From Actinomyces gerencseriae DSM 6844 (GTDB taxonomy: Bacteria > Actinomycetota > Actinomycetes > Actinomycetales > Actinomycetaceae), in assembly GCF_000429265.1 (NCBI RefSeq), contig NZ_AUBN01000010.1, forward strand, positions 124,001-188,000: a stretch of DNA of 64,000 nucleotides. The letters are read 5' to 3'. The notes below the pieces were generated by a model, which worked only from the letters and a program-made list of their open reading frames with translations, made no database searches and was not told where the DNA came from. Below, piece after piece: positions 9,655 through 18,179 of the stretch. The position numbers were made by a program, and so were the translations under genes. Within the stretch, counting starts at the first letter, position 1; every line of letters starts with the position of its first letter.

Positions 9655-9820
9655 ACCTCCGGTACGACTCGGGTACCGGAGGTCTCCTCCCGCCATGGGC
9701 TCCGGCCGCGGGGGCCGTCGCGCTGGCCCGCGGCGCCGGGGGCCGACGCCTCGCCCGGGCGAGGACCGGTCCGCCGTGATGACGACGCCGCTGTTGGTGG
9801 GGGTACTCCCCTCCGTCATG
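9655..9820 (-). promoter_or_regulatory. yybP-ykoY manganese riboswitch with translational expression platform
   Basis: Read on the minus strand, the leader contains GGGGAGTA (9804-9811), GTCGTCA (9780-9786) and ACCGG (9766-9770) in the order found in yybP-ykoY aptamers. The closing stem P1 can form between CGGAGG (9810-9815) and CCTCCG (in 9677-9683). The same ACCTCCG strand can instead pair with the ribosome-binding site: ACCTCCGGTAC and GTACCGGAGGT (arms at 9673-9683 and 9655-9665 on +) form a perfect 11-bp stem with a 7-nt loop that buries GGAGGT. The two pairings exclude each other, so ligand-stabilised P1 should free the ribosome-binding site and turn translation on. The TerC and P-type ATPase genes downstream are typical clients of this class. 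Confidence 0.88.
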
Positions 9821-9831
9821 CAGATGTGCGC

Positions 9832-9865
9832 TGCCGTGCACTGACGTGCATTGAGTTGACGTGCA
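9832..9865. repeat. Three direct repeats TGMCGTGCA upstream of the riboswitch
   Basis: TGCCGTGCA (9832-9840), TGACGTGCA (9842-9850) and TGACGTGCA (9857-9865) lie between a possible -10 (minus strand TAAACT, 9881-9886) and the riboswitch. They could be a protein-binding site controlling the metal operon. No regulator is known from the sequence. Confidence 0.5.
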
Positions 9866-9979
9866 CTGGCGCGCCCCATGAGTTTAACGTCCCGAATGCG
9901 CATCGGGCCCGGTCGATGACCTCCACGGCACTGTGTCATCGGCTACGTCATCGGCGGTGGAGCGCTCGGATGGAAGTGC

Positions 9980-12076
9980 TCAGGCGGTGGCGCGCATGTC
10001 GCGCAGCTCCTTCTTCAGGTCCCGGATCTCGTCGCGCAGGCGGGCGGCCAGCTCGAACTGGAGGTCCTCGGCCGCGGCGTGCATCTGCTGGGTGAGCTCG
10101 TCGATGAGACCCGCGAGATCCTCGGCCGCCGCTCCGGCGAGCTTCTCGCGCACCGTCGCCTCGGCGGCTTTCCTACGACGTCCCACGACGGCCCGCTCCT
10201 CGTGGCCCCGGTAGCCGCCGGCGAGCAGCTCAGCGGTATCCACGTCCTCGCGGGCGAGCATGTCGGTGACATCGGCGATCTTCTTGCGCAGGGGCTGCGG
10301 ATCGATCCCGTGCGCCTCGTTGTAGGCCAGCTGCTTGGTACGGCGCCGTTCGGTTTCCCCGATCGCCTCGGTCATGGCGGGGGTGACCTGATCGGCGTAC
10401 ATGTGCACCTCGCCGGAGACATTGCGGGCGGCGCGGCCGACGGTCTGGATGAGGGAGCGCGTCGAGCGCAGGAAGCCCTCCTTGTCCGCATCGAGAATGG
10501 CCACCAGGGAGACCTCGGGCAGGTCCAGGCCCTCGCGCAGCAGGTTGATGCCCACGAGCACGTCGAACCGGCCGAGCCGCAGCTCGCGCAGCAGCTCGAC
10601 GCGGCGCAGGGTGTCGACGTCGGAGTGGAGGTACTCCACGCGCACGCCGCGATCCGCCAGGTAGGTGGTCAGGTCCTCGGCCATGCGCTTGGTCAGCGTG
10701 GTGACCAGCACCCGCTCGCCCTCGTCCACGCGCTTGCGGACCTCCTCCAGCAGGTCGTCGATCTGCCCCTCGGTGGGCTTGACGATGATCCTGGGATCGA
10801 CCAGGCCGGTGGGGCGGATGATCTGCTCGACGACGCCGTCGCCGCGCTGCATCTCGTAGTCCCCCGGAGTGGCGGACAGGTAGACGGTCTGCCCGATGCG
10901 GTCCTCGAACTCGGCGAAGGTGAGCGGCCGGTTGTCCAGGGCGGACGGCAGGCGGAAGCCGTGATCGACCAGTGTGCGCTTGCGGGACGCGTCGCCCTCG
11001 TGCATGGCACCGATCTGCGGGACGGTGACGTGCGACTCGTCGATGATCAGGAGGAAGTCCTCCGGGAAGTAGTCGAGCAGTGTGTTGGGCGGGGTGCCCG
11101 GGGAGCGGCCGTCGATGTGCATGGAGTAGTTCTCCACGCCCGCGCACGTGCCGATCTGGCCGAGCATCTCCAGGTCGTAGGTGGTGCGCATGCGCAGGCG
11201 CTGGGCCTCCAGGAGCCTGCCGTCGCGCTCCAGGACGGCCAGACGCTCGGCGAGCTCGCTCTCGATGCCCTCGATGGCGCGGGCGAGGCGCTCGGGGCCG
11301 GCGACGTAGTGGGAGGCGGGGAAGACGAAGACCTGCTCGGTGGAGGCGATGACGTCGCCGGTCACGGGGTGGAGGGTCGCCAGGGACTCGATCTCGTCGC
11401 CGAAGAACTCGATGCGGATGGCGAGCTCCTCGTACATGGGGATGATCTCGACGGTGTCCCCGCGCACCCGGAAGGTCCCTCGCGTGAAATCGACGTCATT
11501 GCGCGTGTACTGCATGGTGACGAAGCGCCGTAGGAGCTCATCGCGGTCGATCCGTTCGCCCACCGCCAATGGCGTCATGCGGTCGACGTACTCCTGGGGC
11601 GTGCCCAGGCCGTAGATGCAGGACACGGAGGAGACGACGACGACGTCGCGTCGGGTCAGCAGGGAGTTGGTGGCGCTGTGGCGCAGGCGCTCGACCTCGT
11701 CGTTGATGGAGGAGTCCTTCTCGATGAAGGTGTCGGTCTGGGGGACGTAGGCCTCGGGCTGGTAGTAGTCGTAGTAGGAGACGAAGTACTCCACCGCGTT
11801 GTTCGGGAGCAGCTCGCGGAACTCGGCGGCCATCTGGGCGGCCAGCGTCTTGTTGGGCTCCAGGATGAGGGTGGGGCGCTGGACCCGCTCGACCAGCCAG
11901 GCGGCGGTGGCGGACTTGCCGGTTCCGGTGGCGCCGAGCAGGACGATGTCCTTCTCGCCGGCGCTCAACCGCTGAGCGAGCTCGGCGATGGCGGTGGGCT
12001 GGTCTCCGCTGGGCGAGTAGGGGCTGATGACCTCGAAGGGCTTCTCAGCGCGGCGCAGGTCGGTGACGGGACGCAT
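9980..12076 (-). CDS. uvrB: Excinuclease ABC subunit B
   Basis: UvrB is the damage-verifying helicase-like core of nucleotide excision repair. Visible features are Walker [13 protein letters not shown] near residue 50, the beta-hairpin segment [12 protein letters not shown] that inserts between DNA strands, the DEAD-type box LLIIDESH, the C-terminal helicase motifs, and a UVR/UvrC-binding motif at about residues 655-690. The 698-residue length is normal. The ATG at 12076 sits 6 nt after TAGCCT (12083-12088), so the message is probably leaderless. It lies upstream of the metal operon on the same strand but with its own 330-bp intergenic region. Confidence 0.97.
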   Translation of the reverse strand: MRPVTDLRRAEKPFEVISPYSPSGDQPTAIAELAQRLSAGEKDIVLLGATGTGKSATAAWLVERVQRPTLILEPNKTLAAQMAAEFRELLPNNAVEYFVSYYDYYQPEAYVPQTDTFIEKDSSINDEVERLRHSATNSLLTRRDVVVVSSVSCIYGLGTPQEYVDRMTPLAVGERIDRDELLRRFVTMQYTRNDVDFTRGTFRVRGDTVEIIPMYEELAIRIEFFGDEIESLATLHPVTGDVIASTEQVFVFPASHYVAGPERLARAIEGIESELAERLAVLERDGRLLEAQRLRMRTTYDLEMLGQIGTCAGVENYSMHIDGRSPGTPPNTLLDYFPEDFLLIIDESHVTVPQIGAMHEGDASRKRTLVDHGFRLPSALDNRPLTFAEFEDRIGQTVYLSATPGDYEMQRGDGVVEQIIRPTGLVDPRIIVKPTEGQIDDLLEEVRKRVDEGERVLVTTLTKRMAEDLTTYLADRGVRVEYLHSDVDTLRRVELLRELRLGRFDVLVGINLLREGLDLPEVSLVAILDADKEGFLRSTRSLIQTVGRAARNVSGEVHMYADQVTPAMTEAIGETERRRTKQLAYNEAHGIDPQPLRKKIADVTDMLAREDVDTAELLAGGYRGHEERAVVGRRRKAAEATVREKLAGAAAEDLAGLIDELTQQMHAAAEDLQFELAARLRDEIRDLKKELRDMRATA

Positions 12077-12082
12077 GGCCCC

Positions 12083-12088
12083 AGGCTA
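12083..12088 (-). promoter_or_regulatory. -10 box of uvrB
   Basis: TAGCCT lies 6 nt before the uvrB ATG, with no Shine-Dalgarno sequence. Confidence 0.5.
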
Positions 12089-12146
12089 CGCGGTCGTGCG
12101 CGGCGCGCCCCGCTCGCGGCGCCGGCCGCGGACGACGTGCGGACGA

Positions 12147-12884
12147 CTACAGCTCGCTGCCGCCCCACTCGACGGCGGTGAAACCGGTGCGCGGCGGGGC
12201 GGTGGCGAGGACCTGCTCGGGCACGCCGGAGGCCGGCACGTCGCCGACGAGGAGGTAGACCCGTAGGAAGGTGTCCGGCACGATCGCGGCGCCCGTGCCC
12301 GACTCGGTCATCGTGTACCTGGCGATCGCCGCTATCTGGTCGGCCGCGAAGGTCAGCAGCACCCGTCCGCGCGCCTCGATGCGCGGGCCCCAGTAGGTGA
12401 TGAACTCGGCGGCCTCCCGGTCGCTGAGCCCGAGCACGGACAGCTTGTCCTCCAGGAAGGAGGCCGCCTCCCCCGGCTCCACCACGAAGCCCTCGGTCTG
12501 CTCGAACGCATCGTGGGCAGTGCCCTCCCAGAACAGGCTCGGGTAGACGCGTCCGGAGACGCCGGTCAGCGCGCCGTCGGGAGCGGCGGTGACCGACCAG
12601 GTGGCGCTCGCTCCCTCCCGCCGGGGCTCGGGATAGCAGTACGTCAGCTCGCCGTCGTAGTCGAGCCGGACCCGAAGATCGCGCGACTCCTCCGGATAGA
12701 GGTACAGGACGGGCTTATAGGACTTTTCGTGCCGATCGACGCGCCGTCCATTATCCCGCCTGTCGCGCTGGTCGTCGTTCCTCCTCCGGTTGCGCCCGTG
12801 TCCGCAGGCGGTCAGGGAACCCGCCGCCACCAGGGAGCCGAGAACGAGCGCCGATCGACGTGGGACGCATCGGACGAACTGCAT
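12147..12884 (-). CDS. Putative lipoprotein of the KPVLYLYPE family, function unknown
   Basis: This 245-residue protein has a basic N-terminus, a hydrophobic stretch and the lipobox LTAC (Cys27), so it is probably exported and lipid-anchored by Lgt, which is encoded at 24096-25085. An arginine/aspartate-rich spacer follows, then KPVLYLYPEE, LDYDGELTYCYPEP, YPSLFWEG and FITYWGPR. These motifs recur in an uncharacterised secreted family found in Gram-positive bacteria, as far as I recall. The ATG at 12884 has GAGGAGG at 8 nt spacing. No catalytic residues are evident and I do not assign a function. Confidence 0.7.
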   Translation of the reverse strand: MQFVRCVPRRSALVLGSLVAAGSLTACGHGRNRRRNDDQRDRRDNGRRVDRHEKSYKPVLYLYPEESRDLRVRLDYDGELTYCYPEPRREGASATWSVTAAPDGALTGVSGRVYPSLFWEGTAHDAFEQTEGFVVEPGEAASFLEDKLSVLGLSDREAAEFITYWGPRIEARGRVLLTFAADQIAAIARYTMTESGTGAAIVPDTFLRVYLLVGDVPASGVPEQVLATAPPRTGFTAVEWGGSEL

Positions 12885-12972
12885 CAGTGGGCCTCCTCAT
12901 CATGCGCGAACGTCTGAGGACTGGAGAATAGACTGGCGCATCCCGACCGCACCATGGGTCGTACGCCCCGAG

Positions 12973-14316
12973 TCACCTCCCGCTGGTCCGACCGGCGGGA
13001 ATGCCGACCGCGATGCGATGCTCCCAGAGCCAGTCGACCCCATCGGCGAGGTCCGTCTCGGCACCGTTGTTGAGAAGCAGGACATCGGCGACACGGCGGC
13101 GCTCCTCGTCATCGGCCTGGCCGGCCATGCGCCTGTCGGTCTCCTGGCGCGACAGTCCCCGCGACTGCAGTCGCGCCAGCCTCAGCACGGGGGGCGTCTC
13201 GATCACCAGGACGCAGTCGAAGAGATCCTCCATCGCCTGCTCGACCAGGAGCGGGACGTCGTAGACGGCCACGCCGCCCGGGCCCGCCTCCTCCATGCGG
13301 TGGGCCGCCACCTGAGCGATCCGCGGCAGCGTGATGGCCTCGAGTCTGCTGCGGTCCCCCGGGTCGCCGAAGACGCGTTCGGCCAGCGCCGCCCGGTCCA
13401 GGGCCCCGTCCCCGGTCAGGATGGTGGGCCCGAACGCCTCCACGACCTCCGACAGCCCGGGAGTGCCCGGCTCCACCACCTCGCGGGCGATGGCGTCGGC
13501 GTCCACGATGCTGGCGCCACGCGCGGCGAGCAGGCGCGCCACCGTCGACTTGCCGGAGCCGATGCCACCGGTCAGCCCCACGCGCAGCACCCGATCGCCG
13601 CGGGGCACGCTGAGCCTGCCCAGTCCCGCTCTCGCAGCGCGACGTCGACGAACCAGATCGGCGAGCTCGACGATGAGCGCGCGAAGCACCTCGACGACCC
13701 TGGATGAGGGCATGGTCTCCCGGGGCGGCACGTGCACGAAGCCGATGACGGGGCGGTCCGGCGAGGAGAGGCGCGAGGCGGTGCGCAGAGCCGCGTAGAG
13801 CGTGGCGTTGCAGACGTACAGCCCGGCGTCGTCCGAACGGGCCACCGGCAGGCCCGCCGCACCGAGTCGCCCGACCAGCGCCGCCGCCGGCCATGTGGCG
13901 AGCAACTCCGACGGGCCGCCGGGGACGAGCTCCTCGCCGATGGGCTGGAACCCGGCGTTGTCGGGGATGCGCGCCGCCGCCTCGTTGCGAGCCGTGGTCT
14001 CCAGCATCACCGCCCCTGCCCCCGACCGGAGCCCGACGTGCACGACGACGTCGGGGCGCAGGCGCTCGACGGCGTCGCCGCTGGCCGCCATCGCTCCGGC
14101 GAAGGTCACCGGGAGGAGCTCCCGGGTCAGGTCGGCCCTGCCGTCCACGAGCCCGATGGTGTCCGGCAGGAACCGCACGGCATCCCAGGAGGCGTTGGAC
14201 GCGGCTCCATCGAAGGGCTCGAAGCCGGTGATGTGAACCGTCACCGTCGCATCAGCCGCATCCGAGCCCGAAGTGGCGCGACTCTGTGGGCTCGGGGCGT
14301 CCTGCGTCTGCGTCAT
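12973..14316 (-). CDS. Fusion of pyroglutamyl-peptidase I (Pcp) and dephospho-CoA kinase (CoaE)
   Basis: One 447-codon open frame encodes two enzymes. Residues 25-222 are a peptidase C15 domain: GFEPFDG, the glutamate E106 in LETTARNE, Cys169 in LYVCNATLY, and His195 in GFVHVP form the expected triad. Residues 243-447 are CoaE, the ATP-dependent last step of coenzyme A synthesis, with P-loop GGIGSGKST (250-258) and VDADAIAREVVEPG. An arginine-rich linker (about 222-242) joins them with no stop. Internal GTG codons at 13608 and 13590 could start CoaE alone, but neither has a convincing ribosome-binding site. The ATG at 14316 lies 6 nt after TAATCT. The combination is unusual and may be a true bifunctional protein. 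Confidence 0.85.
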   Translation of the reverse strand: MTQTQDAPSPQSRATSGSDAADATVTVHITGFEPFDGAASNASWDAVRFLPDTIGLVDGRADLTRELLPVTFAGAMAASGDAVERLRPDVVVHVGLRSGAGAVMLETTARNEAAARIPDNAGFQPIGEELVPGGPSELLATWPAAALVGRLGAAGLPVARSDDAGLYVCNATLYAALRTASRLSSPDRPVIGFVHVPPRETMPSSRVVEVLRALIVELADLVRRRRAARAGLGRLSVPRGDRVLRVGLTGGIGSGKSTVARLLAARGASIVDADAIAREVVEPGTPGLSEVVEAFGPTILTGDGALDRAALAERVFGDPGDRSRLEAITLPRIAQVAAHRMEEAGPGGVAVYDVPLLVEQAMEDLFDCVLVIETPPVLRLARLQSRGLSRQETDRRMAGQADDEERRRVADVLLLNNGAETDLADGVDWLWEHRIAVGIPAGRTSGR

Positions 14317-14322
14317 GCGGCG

Positions 14323-14328
14323 AGATTA
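14323..14328 (-). promoter_or_regulatory. -10 box of the pcp-coaE fusion gene
   Basis: TAATCT lies 6 nt before the ATG at 14316, with no Shine-Dalgarno sequence. Confidence 0.5.
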
Positions 14329-14477
14329 GCGGTACGGGCACCTGTGAGTCACCTGCATGGCGCACGAGCAGGACCTGCCCGTCGGCGTCAATGGGGCTGT
14401 GCGAGCGTGAGGCCCGTGACGCGGGCCATGAGTCCGGCGAGCAGGAGGACCCGCAGGACCGGGACGGGCTCGGCCCC

Positions 14478-16229
14478 TCACCCGTTGACGGTCTCGTCCC
14501 GGGCATGAGCGGCGGAGGTGGTCATCGTCTCATCGCCACCGGCTCGCCGCCGGCCGGACCGTCCTCGTCCATAGGGGGCGATCGTCCGCTCGACCGCGGC
14601 GATCCGGTCGGCGACACCACTCGGAGCGGACTTGCACCGGTCGAGCTCGGCCCGGCCCCGTCTGCACGCCTCCCTCGCCGCGGAGGCGCGAGCGGGCTCC
14701 GCGGAGACGCCCTCGGCGGTGACCTCGGCCAACAGCGTCAAGGCGACGCAACTCGTCTCCGGACTGCCGATGGCGTCGGTCAGGATGGTGAGTCGCTCCT
14801 TCATGCGCGAGATCCCCCAGTCCGCCATGAGCTCGCGCACATGGAGCCAATGAGTCCGCGCGGACCTGACGTCGTTGCGGGTGCCGGCCGCCCGAGCGGC
14901 GGTGGCCAGGCTCGCGCACGCCAACTCGATCCATCCCTGCGACAGGCACAGCTCACTGGTGTCGAGGGACTCCCGCTCGGCCCGCTCGGCGGCGCCCAGG
15001 GCCAGCAACAGCCTGGCGAACGCGATCCTCAGATCGACGATGCCCTCGAGCTGACTGTCATCGGTCACGAGCTCCAACGACCGGCTGACCGTCTCCGCCG
15101 TCTTCATAGCGCGTTCGTGCACCGCGCCCAGGCCGTAGCCCCGGGCGAGGACGAGCAGCTCGTTGACCTCCTTCAGCAGGGCGTCCCGACGCTGCAGACG
15201 ATGCTCGTCGACGGCGGTCCCGGTCACCGTGCCGTAGGACCGGGAGGCCAGTCCGGAGGCCTCGCCGGCCATGCGCGACTCCACGCGGTAGGACACGCCG
15301 TTGTTGCCGTTGCGCTCGTCGAAGCGCACGCTGATCGTGCGGGCGAAGGTGGTCAGCGCATCGTAGGCGTGCACCACGGTGTCCCAGCCGGTGACCTTCA
15401 AGGACGCGTCCCAGGACGTGGTCCAGCTGATCGACGAGCCCAGGGCGTTCGAGCCGTAGCCGGCTCGGTTGGCCTCGCGCAGGACGAGACTGGCCCCGAC
15501 CGCCGCGTTGAGCAGCCCCCAGGCGGTGGTGTCACGGGTGCCGGTGGCGTCCGTGTGACGCAGGAGCGCCAGGCCCCGCTCCCACTGCCCCGACAGGCCC
15601 AGGTACTCCAGCTCGTCCCCCAGAATCGACATGCGCAACGACGCCGGGGCCTCGATCCACTGCAGGGACATGAGAGCGTCCTCGGCCTCGACCTTGCGCC
15701 GCTGCGCGAGATACGGCAGCAGGGACGCGGCCAGGCTGCGGGAGGTCCCCGCCGGATCGGCCTCGGGGCGCTTGGGGACCCCGGACGTGGTCCGGATGAC
15801 TCCGGAGAAGTCGTCGTGCATGCGGGCGGTCGCCAGCGTCGCGCCGGCGTCGGCGTCGTCGAAGGAGAACAGACGGGCGACGCGCAACTGCTCGAGCGCG
15901 TCGGCCCGCTCGCCGAAGAAGGTGCACAGCTCGACGCGTGCGTAGCGCAACGGCAATGCCGACAGGCCTCCCGCGGCACGCAACCGACCGCACCGCTCGA
16001 CGGCGCGATCGATGTCCTCGCGGGATCGCGTCGGGTCCTCGCCCAGCGCGGCCAGCCAGGTGCGGTCGACCTTCGCGAGCGCCGTGGCCAGGCGCCGGGC
16101 ACTCTCGCCCTCCGGAAGCTGCTGCGAGCCCATGAGGAGAATCGCGTCGTAGAGGCGGGCCTGCGCCGCGAGCGAGCGGACGTCTCCGGACTCGACAAGC
16201 AGATCCGTGAGCTCGTCCCAGGTGGTCAT
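14478..16229 (-). CDS. Hypothetical protein, predominantly alpha-helical
   Basis: I do not recognise this 583-residue protein. It has no signal peptide and no membrane segment. Long stretches rich in Ala, Leu, Arg and Glu, broken by short loops, suggest a helical-repeat (TPR-like) architecture through about residue 550. The tail is Arg/Gly-rich (GRGRSGRRR). The codon pattern, the ATG at 16229 and the stop are consistent with a real gene, and no competing frame on the other strand has a recognisable product. It lies between the pcp-coaE fusion and rpsA on the same strand, with about 160 and 200 bp to its neighbours, so it is probably its own unit. Confidence 0.7.
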   Translation of the reverse strand: MTTWDELTDLLVESGDVRSLAAQARLYDAILLMGSQQLPEGESARRLATALAKVDRTWLAALGEDPTRSREDIDRAVERCGRLRAAGGLSALPLRYARVELCTFFGERADALEQLRVARLFSFDDADAGATLATARMHDDFSGVIRTTSGVPKRPEADPAGTSRSLAASLLPYLAQRRKVEAEDALMSLQWIEAPASLRMSILGDELEYLGLSGQWERGLALLRHTDATGTRDTTAWGLLNAAVGASLVLREANRAGYGSNALGSSISWTTSWDASLKVTGWDTVVHAYDALTTFARTISVRFDERNGNNGVSYRVESRMAGEASGLASRSYGTVTGTAVDEHRLQRRDALLKEVNELLVLARGYGLGAVHERAMKTAETVSRSLELVTDDSQLEGIVDLRIAFARLLLALGAAERAERESLDTSELCLSQGWIELACASLATAARAAGTRNDVRSARTHWLHVRELMADWGISRMKERLTILTDAIGSPETSCVALTLLAEVTAEGVSAEPARASAAREACRRGRAELDRCKSAPSGVADRIAAVERTIAPYGRGRSGRRRAGGDETMTTSAAHARDETVNG

Positions 16230-16351
16230 CGTCTCCCCTTGCTCGTGGGCTGTGTCCGCATCACGCGCGGCTCAGTTCTTGCACCAGCCTCACACACCGG
16301 CCGGGATGGCGCGATGGGGAGCCGAGCCCGTCGCGGATGGAGCAGATGGAC

Positions 16352-16392
16352 GAGGGCCCGCCCACCTCCATGACCCAAGTGGGCGGGCCCTC
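16352..16392 (-). terminator. Hairpin terminator after rpsA
   Basis: A perfect 14-bp inverted repeat (arms 16352-16365 and 16379-16392, 13-nt loop) lies 35 nt beyond the rpsA stop. There is no U-tract, which is common in high-GC genomes. Confidence 0.7.
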
Positions 16393-16427
16393 GTTCGGGG
16401 TCGGTGAATCGGCCGAGAGGTATCGGC

Positions 16428-17882
16428 TCAGTTCCCGGTCAGCTTCTCGCGCAAAGCCGCCAGCGCCTCGTCGGAGGCCAGAGTGCCGGTCGACTCGGAC
16501 GCGGCCGAGGAGTACGAGGCGGCACCGGCCGGAGCCGCGGCCCCGCTGGTCTCCGTGTCCTGCTCCAGGGCCCTGGCGACCTGGGCCTTGTGGGCCTCCC
16601 AGCGCGCGTGAGCGGCTGCGTACTCCGCCTCCCAGGCCTCGCGCTGAGCATCGAAGCCCTCGAGCCACTCGTTGGTCTCCGGGTCGAAGCCCTCGGGGTA
16701 CTTGTAATTGCCGTTCTCGTCGTACTCGGCGGCCATGCCGTACAGCGAGGGGTCGAAGTCCTCCGAGCCGGGATCCACGCCCTCGTTGGCCTGCTTGAGG
16801 GACAGGGAGATGCGGCGGCGCTCGAGGTCGATGTCGATGACCTTGACGAAGACCTCGTCACCGACCTTGGCCACCTGCTCGGGCACCTCGATGTGGCGCT
16901 GGGCCAGCTCGGAGATGTGGACGAGGCCCTCGATGCCGTCCTCGACGCGGACGAAGGCGCCGAAGGGGACCAGCTTGGTGACCTTGCCGGGGACGACCTG
17001 GCCGATGGCGTGCGTGCGGGCGAACGCCTGCCACGGGTCCTCCTGGGTGGCCTTGAGCGACAGGGAGACGCGTTCGCGGTCGAAATCGACGTCGAGCACC
17101 TCGACGGTGACCTCGGTGCCCACCTCGACGACCTCGGAGGGGTGGTCGATGTGCTTCCAGGACAGCTCGGAGACGTGGACGAGACCGTCCACGCCGCCCA
17201 GGTCCACGAAGGCGCCGAAGTTGACGATGGAGGAGACCACACCTGTGCGAACCTGACCCTTCTGAAGGGTCTGGAGGAAGTTGGTGCGGACCTCGGACTG
17301 AGTCTGCTCGAGATAGGCGCGGCGGGACAGGACCACGTTGTTGCGGTTCTTGTCCAGCTCGATGATCTTGGCCTCGAGCTCACGACCCACGTAGGGCTGG
17401 AGATCGCGGACGCGACGCATCTCGACCAGGGAGGCGGGGAGGAAACCGCGCAGGCCGATGTCGAGGATGAGGCCGCCCTTGACGACCTCGATGACGGAAC
17501 CGGTGACGACGCCGTCCTCCTCCTTGACCCGCTCGATGGTGCCCCATGCGCGCTCGTACTGGGCGCGCTTCTTGCTCAGGAGCAGGCGGCCCTCCTTGTC
17601 CTCCTTCTGAAGCACCAGGGCCTCGATCTCGTCGCCGACCGAGACGATCTCGTCGGGGTCGACGTCGTGCTTGATGGACAGCTCGCGAGCGAGAATGACG
17701 CCCTCGGTCTTGTAGCCGATGTCCAGGAGGACCTCGTCTCGGTCGACCTTGACGACGGTGCCCTCGACGATGTCGCCGTCATCGAAGTACTTGATGGTCT
17801 CGTCGACGGCGGCGAGGATCTCCTCGGTCGAGCCGATGTCGTTGACGGCGACCGGGGCGGGGCTGGGCGTGGTGGTGGTCAT
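16428..17882 (-). CDS. rpsA: 30S ribosomal protein S1
   Basis: The 484-residue protein has four S1 RNA-binding repeats, beginning near DGDIVEGTVVKVDRDEV, GVVTGSVIEVVKGG, GQVRTGVVSSIVNFGAF and GQVVPGKVTKLVPFGAF, the usual actinobacterial S1 layout. It helps mRNA binding on the 30S subunit. The ATG at 17882 (MTTTTPSPAPVAV) has CGGAG 11 nt upstream. A longer in-frame extension into the leader lacks family support. The C-terminal 130 residues are acidic and Ala-rich and are probably disordered. A strong hairpin lies directly downstream. Confidence 0.95.
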   Translation of the reverse strand: MTTTTPSPAPVAVNDIGSTEEILAAVDETIKYFDDGDIVEGTVVKVDRDEVLLDIGYKTEGVILARELSIKHDVDPDEIVSVGDEIEALVLQKEDKEGRLLLSKKRAQYERAWGTIERVKEEDGVVTGSVIEVVKGGLILDIGLRGFLPASLVEMRRVRDLQPYVGRELEAKIIELDKNRNNVVLSRRAYLEQTQSEVRTNFLQTLQKGQVRTGVVSSIVNFGAFVDLGGVDGLVHVSELSWKHIDHPSEVVEVGTEVTVEVLDVDFDRERVSLSLKATQEDPWQAFARTHAIGQVVPGKVTKLVPFGAFVRVEDGIEGLVHISELAQRHIEVPEQVAKVGDEVFVKVIDIDLERRRISLSLKQANEGVDPGSEDFDPSLYGMAAEYDENGNYKYPEGFDPETNEWLEGFDAQREAWEAEYAAAHARWEAHKAQVARALEQDTETSGAAAPAGAASYSSAASESTGTLASDEALAALREKLTGN

Positions 17883-18179
17883 TGAGTGGTTGCTCCGAAT
17901 ACGGACAGATAGGTCGGGTTGATAGGAACCATGAGCCCCCCGGTCCCCGAGCCAGCCCGGACTGAACTCACGGCACGGTGGCGTGTCGGTGCGACACCCA
18001 GGGGCACACAACTCGGACTCTATCAGGAGATGCCCAGCACGTGACCTGTTCGAGATCACTAAAGAGGATCGTGATCCCCGTGCGATCCCTCACCTCCGTC
18101 CGGTCCCCCGCACTCCTCGGAGCCCCCTGGCGCCGCGCACCTCCCACCCGGCGGCCCCGCAGTGCCCTTCCCCGCCCTC
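17883..18179. other. Intergenic region upstream of rpsA
   Basis: About 300 bp without a gene. It holds the leader of rpsA: a possible -10 TAGAGT on the minus strand (18017-18022) and a small hairpin GTGTCG-GTG-CGACAC near 17982-17996. I see no coding frame with family support here. Confidence 0.4.

Noticed and set aside
9655-9683. Simple Rho-independent terminator ahead of the TerC gene
   Set aside because: The hairpin has no U-tract, overlaps the ribosome-binding site and pairs alternatively with the riboswitch aptamer, so a translational switch explains it better.
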